From: Nemertoderma westbladi
Lineage: Eukaryota; Xenacoelomorpha; Nemertodermatida; Nemertodermatidae
Length of the DNA stretch: 22,963 nucleotides
NCBI GenBank assembly: GCA_032718475.1
Contig: JAUCBJ010003699.1
Coordinates: 1-22,963 of the forward strand
Direction: 5' to 3'
Part shown: piece after piece, positions 1 through 8,679 of the stretch
Numbering within the stretch: the stretch's first letter is position 1
Layout: each line of letters starts with the position of its first letter
The notes under the pieces: model-generated
What the model was told of the DNA's origin: nothing
Seen by the model: only the letters and a program-made list of their open reading frames with translations
The model's database searches: none
Position numbers and translations under genes: made by a program

Positions 1-553
1 AGACAAGCTACGCAATATCCAATCACGTTGGTCAGTGTACCAAGAAAAAATTACATAATTCATTATATTACATCAGAGTCAGAGTGCCTATCTTATTTAT
101 GCTATCTTTCATTGGTATATATTGAACCCTGCTTGACAGGCAAGGCACAGCGATGTCGTCTAATCAAAGCACAGAAACCAAGGCAGGAGCCAGTGGGCGC
201 CCCCCTCCTGCAGTGGTCAATTGGGCTCCATTTCATTGCTTTACTTTACAGACTATTAAACTGGTTGAGAGATTATATAATATAGGCCTAAGTAATAAGC
301 TGGCTTTCTGGCTTATCATAATATTGTATGATATTATGATGCCTTATCATGGGGGCGGGGGGGGGGGGGGGGGGGGGGGGGTGCCTGAAGGAATTATTGG
401 TAGTGTGGCTGGAGGCCTGGCTACAACACTTTGATGGGGTATATGGTCTCCTTTCAACTACTTATTTTCTTTGGCAACCTGCCTGGGATAATGTGGATTG
501 TATCTGGTCTGGGGTTGGGCTCCTTTCCAAAGCGATAGACTCGGACGACTCAG
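1..553. other. Gene-poor left flank
   Basis: No gene can be supported here. Open frames at 28-285 and 153-434 (plus) have no recognisable domain, and the second runs into the poly-G tract as a glycine run. The motif TAGGCCTAA at 283-291 recurs elsewhere in the window (for example near 3240 and 11540), as in many marine invertebrate genomes. A direct repeat-like stretch rich in GACTCGG/GACGACTC lies at 538-566, right at the edge of the transposon that follows. Confidence 0.5.
351..381 (+). repeat. Poly-G tract (5 G, C, 25 G)
   Basis: An uninterrupted run of 25 G at 357-381 is preceded by GGGGGC. It could form a G-quadruplex or triplex and is prone to length error in sequencing. It is one of three such G tracts on the plus strand (others at 5512-5531 and 12256-12360). 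Confidence 0.9.
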
Positions 554-555
554 TA

Positions 556-985
556 GACGACTCGGAAATTTTTTTTCGAGTTTTCGTTGGTTTCATGTGA
601 AAAAACCCCAGAGAGCAATTTTACTTCAAAAAAATTAATATTTGCCGAGTTATAGCCATTTTAAAACGCAAAATTAGCAACATCGAAAAATCAGGCCGTT
701 TCAGAAAACTGACGTCAGCCATAACACAGCAACAGTTGTCAAGCGCTGTTGATTGGCTAATATAAAGTATAATATTGCAGTATCTAAAATAAAACAAACA
801 ATAAATGTAGCTAAGTATTTATTTGGATGTGTATTTATGTTGTGAAAAGAATCGATTATAGGATAGCGGTATGGAGGCAAATTATTCATATCAAGTTAAT
901 TATTCTAGAATGATATAGATTTCGCCCATACCTGTACCGTAGAGCTGTAGCTAAAAATAAATATAGCTAGCTAAATACTGCCAGG
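556..985 (+). repeat. Left terminal inverted repeat of the YqaJ transposon
   Basis: This is the reverse complement of 2332-2760, with substitutions and small indels. The outer part (556-716) is most alike, including the stretch CATCGAAAAATCAGGCCGTTTC. One visible indel is a block of about 10-14 bases (around GCACTTGAAA) present in the right arm and missing on the left. A TGACGTCA palindrome occurs near 709-716. Confidence 0.75.
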
Positions 986-1378
986 CGTTTCATTAATCTA
1001 TTTTTTAATTGTTTTTACAGCGAACAATGCGGGATGGGTAGATTAGCACTAGATGGAAATTATTTAGTTTTTTTTGTCAGTTCACTTTAAAGTATTACTG
1101 CTACTAGTACTAGTGTTGCCCGAGTCACCATTATTCTGCCTTTCATAGTAGCTGTTTTTGGTTTGACATCCACAAATATCAAAATACCAAAACATAATGT
1201 TTTGGGCTATTTATTGATTTATGTTCTTGACATATTTAGGTTAGTGACATGTGAAAAAAAAATGTTTTAAAGAAATTCAAAACAAATGTTTGTGGTAGCT
1301 AGTGTTTTCAATGGTATGTACTGTTTTAATAATGTAGCTAGTGTTTTTATAAAATACCACAAAATCTTATTTTTTTGA

Positions 1379-1694
1379 TGCCATTTAGATGCCATTACAC
1401 CAACGCATGTGGTAGAAGTAAAATGTCCAACATCAAAACATGCCATTCAAAAATCTTCTCTTTCACAATCGAATATCGTAAGCGCTAAATTCATGGCACA
1501 AATCCAACTCCAACTAATTGCTTCTCTGCAATAAACAATGGGCCTTGTTTTGTGTCGCAGATCCATCTTTTGAAATAAACGGCGAAGTGAAAATAGTTGA
1601 AGTATCATATGATTCCATATACATGCAAAATTTACTGAAAAGTAGTCGTAGCTTCTGGAAGGAATATATATTTCCCAAAATTGTGAAAAAATAG
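1379..1694 (+). pseudogene. YqaJ-like exonuclease fragment, frameshifted (transposon-encoded)
   Basis: The frame open from 1379 carries VVEVKCP at 1409-1429. This matches the E-x-K core of YqaJ / lambda-exonuclease-like nucleases, where a D/E pair and lysine bind metal and act in 5'-3' DNA resection. It is followed by AQIQLQLIAS near 1496-1525, resembling the QxQxQL helix of the family. After about 1521-1530 the similarity moves to another frame (positions divisible by 3): CNKQWALFCVADPSFEING and then EVSYDSIYM...SFWKEYIFPKI, the usual family C-terminus, ending at TAG 1692-1694. The frame change plus missing N-terminal half mark it as a pseudogene. About 100 residues remain, against roughly 200 in the domain. 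It sits in the middle of the TIR transposon. Naming of the family rests on motif order only. Confidence 0.6.
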
Positions 1695-1734
1695 ATAATT
1701 AAAAAATGTAAATTATAGTTATAGTTCAACTAAA

Positions 1735-1874
1735 TTCTGATTAATGCTGATTGTATTGAGATGGCAGCTGAAGATATTTTTACTACGTCATCAATTACAG
1801 GAATTACCTTCAAAGGAATCACTGAATGGGGTTCCAACATATTGTATTCCCGTATGCGTCTTATTAACCTTTCT
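1735..1874 (+). other. Possible second coding relic of the transposon
   Basis: A plus-strand frame reads about 45 codons without a stop (around MAAEDIFTTSSITGITF...ILYSRMRLINLS) up to the point where the nested foldback element inserted. Its amino-acid composition is not simply AT-driven, unlike the flanks, so it may be the end of another transposon ORF cut by the insertion. I recognise no domain. Confidence 0.25.
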
Positions 1875-2171
1875 ATGGTGGCACTGAAGGGCCAACAAAT
1901 AATTTTTTTTGTCTGAAACAAGTCGTGCGCACGACTTGTTACATCAGATACAACTGGTGCGCACGACTTGTTTTGCTAAAACAAGTCGTGCGCACGACTT
2001 GTTACTTCAGAAACAACTCGTGCGCACGACTTGGTTTGCTAAAACAACTCGTGCGCTCGACTTGTTTTGCTAAAACAAGTCGTGGGCACGACTTGTTACA
2101 TCAGAAACAACTCGTGCGCACGACTTGTTTTAGCAAAAAAAAATTCGTTGTTGACCCTTCAGTGCCACCAT
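1875..2171. mobile_element. 297-bp foldback element with tandem palindromes
   Basis: The ends ATGGTGGCACTGAAGGG (1875-1891) and its exact complement (2155-2171) are inverted. The inverted similarity continues with mismatches for about 65 bp into the palindrome array. The flanks ACCTTTCT (1867-1874) and ACCTTTCC (2172-2179) look like an 8-bp target duplication with one change, a length typical of hAT-type insertions. The terminal bases, however, do not match the classic hAT start. It has no coding capacity, so it is a MITE-like non-autonomous element nested in the larger transposon. Confidence 0.75.
1918..2128. repeat. Seven 22-bp palindromes at 31-32 bp spacing
   Basis: The palindrome has half-site ACAAGTCGTGC followed by its complement. 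Copies start at 1918, 1950, 1981, 2013, 2044, 2075 and 2107; the first and third are perfect, the others carry one or two changes. Intervals are 32, 31, 32, 31, 31, 32, an average of 31.5 bp. Spacers are of two kinds, a 9-base TTTGCTAAA type and a 10-base TACATCAGA(A/T) type. Each palindrome could extrude as a cruciform or bind a dimeric protein. Confidence 0.9.
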
Positions 2172-2331
2172 ACCTTTCCACATAGACTAACTATCAATGC
2201 TATTTGGAATTCAATAATATAACTTGTATAAAAATAATTGCAATCGAAAAAGTGCGAATCCACAACCTAATCCAAAGTAATCTAAGTTTTGAAGCTTAAT
2301 AAAACATCAATAAGCTGCTGGATTTCTACCA

Positions 2332-2760
2332 CCTGGCAGTTTTAGCTACAAAATATGTTTTATTTTAATAGCTAACAATGTAGTATAGTTTGGGATAAAT
2401 AAATATTATTCTGGAATAATTAACTTGTTATGAATCAATTTCCGCCATAAAGATATCAAATAATGTATTCTTAACACAACACAAAAACACACTAAATATA
2501 TATTAGCTACACTATTTATTTTAGTACACTATTTATTTTATATTGAATAGTAACCAATGAACATTTAGTGCTGCACTAGTGACGTCACTCGTGCAGTTTT
2601 TTGAAACGGCCTGATTTTTCGATGTTGCTAATTTTGCGATTTAAAATCGCTATAAGTCGGCCAATGTTATTTTTTTTAAGTAAAATTGCTCTCTGGGTTT
2701 TTTTCAAGTGCTCTTTCACATGAAACCAACGAATACTCGAAAAAAAATTTCCGAGTCGTC
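2332..2760 (-). repeat. Right terminal inverted repeat of the YqaJ transposon
   Basis: This is the inverted partner of 556-985. It contains a near-palindrome centred on GTGACGTCAC at 2572-2598 and a 17-bp direct duplication (2508-2524 and 2525-2541, TACACTATTTATTTTAG/T). An AATAAA at 2298-2303, just inside this arm, could have been the poly(A) signal of the internal ORF. Confidence 0.75.
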
Positions 2761-2800
2761 TACCCCATTGAGAGCGAAATCTGACGATGTGTATCGATGC

Positions 2801-2834
2801 ACATACACACATACAAACATACACACATACAAAC
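2801..2834. repeat. 16-bp short tandem repeat (ACACACATACAAACAT)
   Basis: Almost two full copies (2805-2820, 2821-2834) plus a partial unit form a purine-pyrimidine microsatellite just outside the transposon end. Confidence 0.8.
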
Positions 2835-2958
2835 TGAACAGATTTATATAAATTAGATTATATATTATTTGAATTTTTGATAATCAAATTTTACATCTAT
2901 AATTTTGTACTGCCACCATATTATTGGATAATTAGATATTTGAAGTCTAAAACGAGTA

Positions 2959-3168
2959 TCAAATATTACAAAGGGTTGAATCAATTATCTCAGCTCGCTG
3001 TTCATCTGTTATACATCCACATTCCTTTTGGCAGTTGCAGATGTAGCTGTCAAGAGTGCATTGGTTAAGCTCAAAGAACCAATAGTAGCCTTCCTTCCAT
3101 TCAACGATTTCTTCAAATGTACACGTATAGGTCTGACCTGTTACACATTCTTCGTGAAATTCTCTCAC
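2959..3168 (-). CDS. Putative terminal exon, secreted cysteine-rich protein
   Basis: On the minus strand a TTTCTTTTA-rich tract and TTTCAG (acceptor ending at 3169) precede a frame of 69 codons ending in TGA at 2959-2961. It has eight cysteines (segments such as EECVTGQTYTC, NQC, YICNCQKECGC, LCNI), many acidic and aromatic residues and no membrane segment. The cysteine density and lack of low complexity argue for a real exon of an extracellular, disulfide-bonded protein. Its phase (0) fits the donor of the signal-peptide exon at 7893-7726. I do not recognise the family. The bases CAG|GTGAGA could also be read as a donor, so the acceptor reading is an inference. Other exons may exist in between. 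Confidence 0.5.
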   Translation of the reverse strand: MREFHEECVTGQTYTCTFEEIVEWKEGYYWFFELNQCTLDSYICNCQKECGCITDEQRAEIIDSTLCNI

Positions 3169-3240
3169 CTGAAACATATTAATAATTCAATAAAAGAAAA
3201 CCAGTATGCACCCACTACCTTATCCTTATCTAATCATTAG

Positions 3241-4687
3241 GCCTAATATATACCAGTTGCATTTAATGATGAACATCTTTGCGAGAAATTAGTAAAAACA
3301 TGGAGAGTCTGATAACTCTCACTCTGTGATTATTCCAAACTAGAACGCCATCAAGATGGCTTTAAACGAACCTGTCTTACACAGACTCCAAGAATCATAT
3401 GGGATTGGAAGATGCAAACCAAGAATGACTTGCATCAACCAAAAAACTGCCTCCCATCCCATCTAATGTAATACACATTCGCCTAGGCAAACAAATCATA
3501 ATCACAATTACTACGATGATGTGTGAAATGGTATCCATATCCGCAACCTGAGAAACGGCCCAAAAGAGCAGTTTATTCTGCGGAGGGGTCTTTTCTGTAT
3601 TAGATAAATAAAATAAAGAACACTATAATTACAGTATTTATACCTGATACATTCTCAGTTAGCCTAATAAAAACATCGGAGCAACCAATATAATGTACAT
3701 GTACAAGCATCCTATGAAAGTTTGTGAAATGTTCCCTTAAGTCTACCCAACAGCCGTTGGTACCCGGCTGGCAGCCACCCTGGTTCAGTTTTATGGTTTT
3801 GTTAGTTTAATCGACAGCTGTTGTAAACGTCCCAGATATACAAAACCTACTAAGCCTTTGCATTACAATTGAGCTTAGCCTAAGTTGATGACAGTATTAT
3901 AACGATGACAATTAGGCCCTATAGATACATACGATATATAAATGATGTACTGCTTGACATTACACTAACTGGCTGAATAGAGATAGAACTATAATAATAC
4001 GTTTGGCATTCTGTCAGATTTCAGTAGTAAGTAACCTCATAATAATTGCTAAATATCAATCACCTGAAAAACATTTCAAGCAAGGGAGTTGTGGGTATTT
4101 AATTTCGCGTTCAATAATGTTGAAAATATGCAAATATTTCGAATATCGCACTTCGAATCGTTCCCAACTTTTTTATTCAACAACTAGACAACAATTGATA
4201 AATACTTGCGTTTACAATTTTACAATGCATGCAAGTGGTTTCAAGCCATTTGGTGAACATACATAGTGAGTGATATAGTGACATATATAGTGATATAGGT
4301 AAATATATCCATCGTGTTTTTGCCGGCCTCAGCTTTAGACAAAAACTACCCAGTCTAAAGACAGGTTCGTTATTAAACACTTTCACATGTCGCATTAATT
4401 TTCAATGCTGAATCATTGTTTGATTTTGACAATACCAAAGCGGAGACAGGACGCAAATCCCACCTTGGCGAATTAATATCCCGCCTCAATGTTAAATTCT
4501 CAATTTAGGAAAAGGAGCAGGTTACAGTGGCGCGTTATTTTAACCACAACAATAAACTAAACACATTAGAACAGGTTACAGTTTTATTTTTGAGAGTAAT
4601 CAACTGTTATTTGCGTCGAATTTCCCCTGGAGAGGGATGAATTTTTATTGTAGGAAAGATAAAGGCACCTTCAATAGAATGTAATTC
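3241..4687. other. Noncoding, probably intronic to the minus-strand gene
   Basis: No convincing gene is seen on either strand. There is a short AT-rich repeat of the ATATAGTG type at 4268-4300. If the two minus-strand exons belong together, this is part of their 4.6-kb intron. Confidence 0.4.
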
Positions 4688-4705
4688 TTGTTGTTGTTGT
4701 TGTTG
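4688..4705 (+). repeat. (TTG)6 microsatellite
   Basis: Six exact TTG triplets directly upstream of a tRNA-like SINE head. It could be the tail of another SINE/LINE copy read on the opposite strand. Confidence 0.9.
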
Positions 4706-4721
4706 TGATGATGTAGCCCAG

Positions 4722-4830
4722 CCACAGTTAGCTCACTCGGTAAAACGCCAGACGCGTGAAGGGGTGAAAGTACTGGTTTAGAACCGGGATTAGAGGACCA
4801 GGTTCGTAGAGAGTAGAATAGAGAAATGAA
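4722..4830 (+). mobile_element. tRNA-derived SINE head (A and B boxes)
   Basis: TAGCTCACTCGG at 4729-4740 resembles a pol III A box. GGTTTAGAACC at 4775-4785 resembles a B box, 46 bp downstream, a normal internal promoter spacing. The T-arm around the B box pairs at four of five positions. It is not an intact tRNA: the acceptor stem and anticodon arm do not close. A diverged tRNA-derived SINE is the best reading. Confidence 0.4.
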
Positions 4831-4956
4831 CAAGCTGCCAGCCACCACATATTTTCTGATATCTTACCTCTTCAGAGCACCTTATGTAGTGTTTCTCAAT
4901 ACCAACTGCAATTATGCTAGGCCCCCTTCGTTCGTTCTGGGATATGGACGCCCTAT

Positions 4957-4984
4957 ACACCTGACCAGATGTTTGGTCAGGTGT
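4957..4984. repeat. Short hairpin, 11-bp arms
   Basis: ACACCTGACCA (4957-4967) and its exact complement (4974-4984) are separated by 6 bases. No function is assigned. Confidence 0.6.
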
Positions 4985-5339
4985 AGAGTGCTCTCATCTC
5001 CTATTTGAGTGCACTCCACTGCGACCTGCACGTGGCAGCAAGGGTGCAGGGCATGGCCAAGCAGATGAGCTGCATAGCCAAAGATGGGTCATTTGCTTCA
5101 AAGTAAGTATAGATGATGGACCCCATATCTGACTTAACTGCGACATCCGCCCTGTGGAATGGCAAACCAGGGTATGGTATTTGCCGAGAGAGCTGACTCG
5201 GCAAAATGCACCCCCAACGCCCACTATCGCCCGTTCTGACCCAAACCCTAGGTCACCGGGGAGGCCAGATTGCTAGGTGGAGAGGGATTATGGAGTTGGA
5301 GGCTACTCTCACGTTCCATCCCGATCAACCAAGCCTTTG

Positions 5340-5511
5340 GTGAACCCGAGACAAGTCATTACATTAGCCTCAGTTAACACCCTAACACTCTGGTCCCCAA
5401 TGCGGCAAGGTGAGCTGACTGCCTTGGCAGATAAGCTTTCTCTTAGCGCAGTGGTATTCAAGAGCACTGAAAGCAGACTGCTCACACTGGCGAGGTTCTG
5501 ATTAAGGACAC
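5340..5511 (+). pseudogene. LINE endonuclease, N-terminal remnant
   Basis: The frame over 5277-5501 contains a stretch equivalent to the start of APE-type LINE endonucleases (NVRTL-like: ASVNTLTLWSPMRQGELTALADKL, from about 5365). In intact proteins the first catalytic Asn/Glu region follows. Here the match is lost after about 5460, and the frame ends at 5501, just before the poly-G tract. It is a dead fragment. Confidence 0.55.
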
Positions 5512-5531
5512 GGGGGGGGGGGGGGGGGGGG
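5512..5531 (+). repeat. Poly-G tract (20 G) inside the LINE
   Basis: Twenty consecutive G lie exactly where the endonuclease reading is interrupted. The C-half resumes about 25-40 bases later (near 5555). Confidence 0.9.
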
Positions 5532-5544
5532 CGGTTGGCGATTT

Positions 5545-6111
5545 GCACTCGCATCAGCAGATGATAGTGGCAATGGCGGAATTGGTCTACTGATTGGACA
5601 TAGAGCTCACAAGTCTCAGATAAATCATCTTCTGTTTCGTAAGAAATACAGGTGCTTTGTACATGACTGTACAGGATTTACTCTTCACACCTTCCCCAGT
5701 AATCATCTTCTTATTGTGGCTAAGGTAAGACTAAGTGTCCGCGCTAGCAAAACTAAGAAATCTACCTTACAAAGACATGATTGGTCCTCTCTGTTGCAAC
5801 AGCCCATTGTGAGATCCAGCTTCACGCTAAAACTGAGCAACAGGGAAGCCCTTTGCATGTTGCATCTGAGGCAACAGATCACTTTGAGGGCTATACTGCC
5901 TTCACAGCGGGAGTTAAGGAAGCAGCTGCAGAAACAGTTCCTGCATAGCCTCGAAGCAGAAAAAAAGGCACCCTGGATGGACCACGGAGACGGAGAGGGT
6001 CTCGGGCGCAGAGAGATTAACCAGCAGATTGATGCCTTCAGTGATGCCGATGACAGCAGGCAATCATCCACAGGCATGGAAATCGATCAACTTGCTTACT
6101 GGGCGGAATAG
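5545..6111 (+). pseudogene. LINE endonuclease C-half and linker
   Basis: One frame runs from just after the poly-G tract to a TAG at 6109-6111. It reads GNGGIGLLIG (endonuclease core strand), then FRKKYRCFVHD, then SNHLLIVAKVRL, equivalent to the SDHxLV metal/active-site end of the APE domain, here with SNH in place of SDH. A basic linker follows, as found between endonuclease and RT in many LINEs (KTKKSTLQRHDWSSLL..., NREALCML). The loss of the catalytic Asp in SDH, together with the missing central half, means the endonuclease cannot be active. Confidence 0.7.
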
Positions 6112-6206
6112 CCAACCAAACACCAGTTAAGGCAGAATCACCTGCTGATCGCCTGCAGTGAAGGCTGCTGCAAAGAGCATTAAGATCTATCGTGCCAGTG
6201 GAGTAG

Positions 6207-7022
6207 ATGGTGTCCCCCCTGGGGTCTTTAAAATACCATGGTGTTTGGAGCATATTCTTAATAGACATGTACCGAACAACAAGAGTCCCACAAGAAATGA
6301 AAACATATAAGTTGGTGCCAGTTCCCAAGAAGGGCAACCTAACACTCTATGGTTCTTTTCAGGGAATCTCATTGATCTCGATTGCTGCAAAGCTATACAA
6401 TAGAATTATATTAAATCGCATCAGGGATCCCATTGAGAGACTGCTCCGTGGAAATCAGAATGGGTTACGTAAAGCTCGTGGAATCATGGAGCCCATTTTG
6501 GCGCTTAGAAAGATAATTGGAGAGTTATCAAAAACGAAAGACAGGCATCTGGCTGTTATCTTTGTTGACTTCTTCAAGGCCTTTGATTCAGTCTCTCGCT
6601 CACGTATGTTCAGCATACTTTCATTATATGGGATTCCTGATGAAATTATTGCAGCAATCAGATCAGTATACGATGGTTCGACAACATTTGTGTCTAATGT
6701 TTACGGTGACACAGAACCAATTGAAGTGTTATGGGGCGTCCTCCAGGGAGACACACTTGCACCATTCTTGTTCATAATTGTGGTTGACTATGTTCAACAC
6801 ATGTCCTTAGATCACCATAATGATGATGGGGTGATGATAGCTCCACCTACAGGCTCCAGAAGTCGAGGAAATCCTGCCAAGTACCTAACTGATCTAGACT
6901 TTGCTGATGACTTAGGAGTACTCTCTGAATCACTAGAGGGAGCCCAACGGCTCCTCAGCGCATTAGAGCATGTTGCTTCTAGTGTTGGTCTTTTTATTAA
7001 CTCCAGAAAGACCAAAATTTAG
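6207..7022 (+). pseudogene. LINE reverse transcriptase, central part
   Basis: A 271-codon open frame contains the RT core in order. Motif 2-like GISLISIAAKLYNRIILNRI is followed by NQNGLRKARG, motif A FVDFFKAFDSV, motif B GVLQGDTLAPFLF, motif C LDFADD and a motif D/E region SVGLFINSRKTKI. All three catalytic aspartates (one in motif A, two in FADD) are present. The normal upstream segment (KSIKIYRASGVDGVPPGVFK) is in a different frame at about 6160-6230, and the frame ends in a stop at 7020-7022. The ORF is therefore interrupted on both sides and the apparent ATG at 6207 is not a true start. This domain makes cDNA by target-primed reverse transcription in intact elements. Confidence 0.85.
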
Positions 7023-7049
7023 ACAGTTAACTTTGAAAGTCCTCAGCAA

Positions 7050-7085
7050 GTCTCTGATCTGATCTGATCTGATGAGCTGATCTGA
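7050..7085 (+). repeat. (TGATC)n short tandem repeat in the LINE
   Basis: Several TGATC/CTGATC units expand inside the LINE C-terminal region and add to its frameshifts. Confidence 0.7.
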
Positions 7086-7560
7086 AGTTCAAAGGATGGT
7101 ATGCTTGAGCATGTGGACGACATCTGTTACCTGGGATCATGCATCCGGAAGTCAGGTGAGAAGACCTTCGAATACGTAAGGGAAAGGCATGGGCAGCCTT
7201 GAATAGGCTTTCCAGGATTTGGAAGTCACCGAGAATTAATCGGAAACTTAAGGTCCGACTATTTAGAGCAGCAGTAGTTGCAGTACTCCTCTACGGGAGT
7301 CCATGCTGGGCTCTAACTGCTGAGGACACCAAATCTCTATATGGCACATTGACAACAATGCTACGTCGGGTTCACTGTGTCACACATCTCCAACCAGACA
7401 CTATATAATATTGGAGGTATCTCATTGGTTCCCCCAAGCTTGACACTTGAACAAAGCCGACTCCACTGTGCATCCAACTCCACTCCATTGCTTTTGCCGT
7501 GAGGACCAGCCTGTGCACAATCTTGTTATTTGCACAATCTCTAGCACAATCGTTTTAGCC
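7086..7560 (+). pseudogene. LINE ORF2 C-terminal remnant
   Basis: Frames read HVDDICYLGSCIRKSGE (7107-7160) and then, after a frameshift, ALNRLSRIWKSPRINRKLKVRLFRAAVVAVLLYGSPCWALTAED (about 7193-7325), the usual post-RT segment of this LINE type. Next come LRRVHCVTH and, in another frame, CREDQPVHNLVI (about 7495-7540). The order and spacing match one decayed C-terminus; at least two frameshifts separate the pieces. Confidence 0.75.
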
Positions 7561-7725
7561 CCCTGGATAAGCATGATGAACAGGAGAAGATGGTTATGTT
7601 TAGAAAGGGATCCAAGGCTTTAAAAACAATTCATTAACATAACCCATTCAGTAAGCAATTAACGATATACGCTCGAAAATAGCTACCGGTACCTATCTAT
7701 CAACATTATGGATTTAGATACTCAC

Positions 7726-7893
7726 ATGGTTGCAGCATACAGTGTCGCCGGTTCCTTCCTCCCACATAGATGGTCCCAACACTTTTGTAGTTTTCAACCA
7801 TTGGTCACTCGCTTGCTTAGATATTGTTTTCGATTTTTGTGCCGCTTCTATATTTACCACCGCCATCAAAACAACAAATACAAATATCAACAT
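7726..7893 (-). CDS. Putative first exon, signal peptide of secreted protein
   Basis: On the minus strand ATG at 7893-7891 (A at -3) starts a 56-codon segment. It has a typical signal peptide (hydrophobic core LIFVFVVLMAVV, likely cleavage after NIEA) and then a hydrophilic stretch ending in two adjacent cysteines (VCCNH). The exon ends at 7726 with a strong donor, CAT|GTGAGT, in phase 0; reading on gives a stop three codons later. An in-frame ATG 16 codons upstream (7941) is possible, but the shorter start gives a cleaner signal peptide. The downstream partner is most simply the cysteine-rich exon at 3168-2959 (also phase 0), giving ten cysteines in all. Function unknown. Confidence 0.5.
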
Positions 7894-8433
7894 ATTTACC
7901 GTTGATGGAATGATTGAATTACAAACAAACAAAAAAAACAATTTTAATTATTAAAAACGTATTAAGTTTAAAACGAAGCGCTGGGCAGAGTTAAAATCCT
8001 GAAATGAGTGGCAATATTCGCAAAAACAACTATTCAAATTGTTTGCTCTGACTATCCCCCATAGGCCTTGCCTATATATCGATTGTAAACATCCAGTTAT
8101 TGTATTATTATATTGTTATATTATTTTAATATATGTTGTTTTGTATTATTCTTGATATATAACATAACTAAGTAACTGAACTGTATATATGTGGAACGGA
8201 ACATTTGGCAATGAATATTAGGATATATATGTAGAATTTCATTTCTGAGAACAGAGCCGTTTATTCAAATATAATATACTGAATTATACACTGGAACTAA
8301 ATTGCAAGTCAAACAGAGCTGCACAAGATAACAAATCATTAATTCATTCATAGTCTTTACATGAGATATAAAATAAGATATACATTTTTTTATTATGTGG
8401 AAGTTAAACGTTATATAATTCACAATGAATCTA

Positions 8434-8490
8434 CTGTATGTACTGAATACACTGAATATACTGAATACACTGAATATACACTGAATGTAC
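8434..8490. repeat. ACTGAATACA/ACTGAATATA short tandem repeat
   Basis: About five to six imperfect 9-10-bp units (TACTGAATACACTGAATATACTG...). Confidence 0.75.
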
Positions 8491-8643
8491 TGCATACAAC
8501 AATATCTAGTTAGTAGAATAAGTAAAGTACTTACGTATTCTACTAAACTCCCAATGTGACCAAAAAACACCCAAACGAACCATCCGAAAGCACGCAAAAG
8601 AACATAAAAAACCCCAAAATAACCTCATTTGTTATGGATGTTG

Positions 8644-8679
8644 ACCCACATAGAACCCACATAGAACCCACTTAGAACC
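8644..8679. repeat. 11-bp tandem repeat AACCCACATAG, three copies
   Basis: Three adjacent copies, the third with CTTAG in place of CATAG. Confidence 0.85.

Larger units (their letters stand above)
556..2760. mobile_element. TIR DNA transposon with YqaJ-like nuclease relic
   Basis: The ends are inverted copies that start GACGACTCGGAAATTTTT, and both sides are flanked by TA (554-555 and 2761-2762), which fits a 2-bp target duplication. The similarity is strongest over the outer 160 bp. It continues inward, diverged, to about 985 on the left and 2332 on the right; shared inner words include TAGCTAA...CTGCCAGG and CAAGTTAATTATTC. Each arm is thus about 430 bp. The interior (986-2331) holds a frameshifted YqaJ-type exonuclease fragment and a nested 297-bp foldback element. 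No transposase is visible, so this copy looks non-autonomous. TIR elements carrying YqaJ-type proteins are known in animals (I recall ISL2EU-type, without certainty). The family assignment is therefore open; that this is one element bounded by inverted repeats is well supported. Confidence 0.75.
5300..7620 (+). mobile_element. Decayed non-LTR retrotransposon (LINE)
   Basis: Plus-strand frames in order match an APE-type endonuclease start, endonuclease C-half, linker, reverse transcriptase with FADD active site, and the C-terminal RT/thumb tail. They are broken by frameshifts, stops and an internal endonuclease deletion marked by a 20-G tract. The last recognisable residues (REDQPVHNLVI type) end near 7540-7560; the 3' boundary is uncertain, and no clear tail or target duplication is visible. 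It lies antisense inside the putative intron of the minus-strand gene. Clade not assigned. Confidence 0.85.

Noticed and set aside
153-434. Plus-strand ORF, 93 codons
   Set aside because: It runs through the poly-G tract as polyglycine; no domain. The first 30 codons look more protein-like but cannot be tied to any splice partner.
2585-2824. Minus-strand 79-codon ORF in the right TIR
   Set aside because: The same sequence in the left TIR has stops and frameshifts, and it is explained by the inverted repeat and flanking microsatellite.
3720-3790. Possible minus-strand exon with GCQPGTNGCWVDL
   Set aside because: It has a Cys/Gly-rich look, but no pyrimidine tract before the only AG and no matching donor. 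Too weak to annotate.
4722-4800. Functional tRNA gene
   Set aside because: A and B boxes are present, but acceptor and anticodon stems do not form. Treated as a SINE head.
5703-6390. Minus-strand ORFs across the LINE
   Set aside because: They are shadows of the plus-strand endonuclease, linker and RT frames, which carry the conserved motifs.
8265-8597. 110-codon minus-strand ORF with hydrophobic segments
   Set aside because: It crosses a short tandem repeat and very AT-rich DNA. Phe/Ile/Tyr richness follows from composition, and there is no splice or domain evidence.
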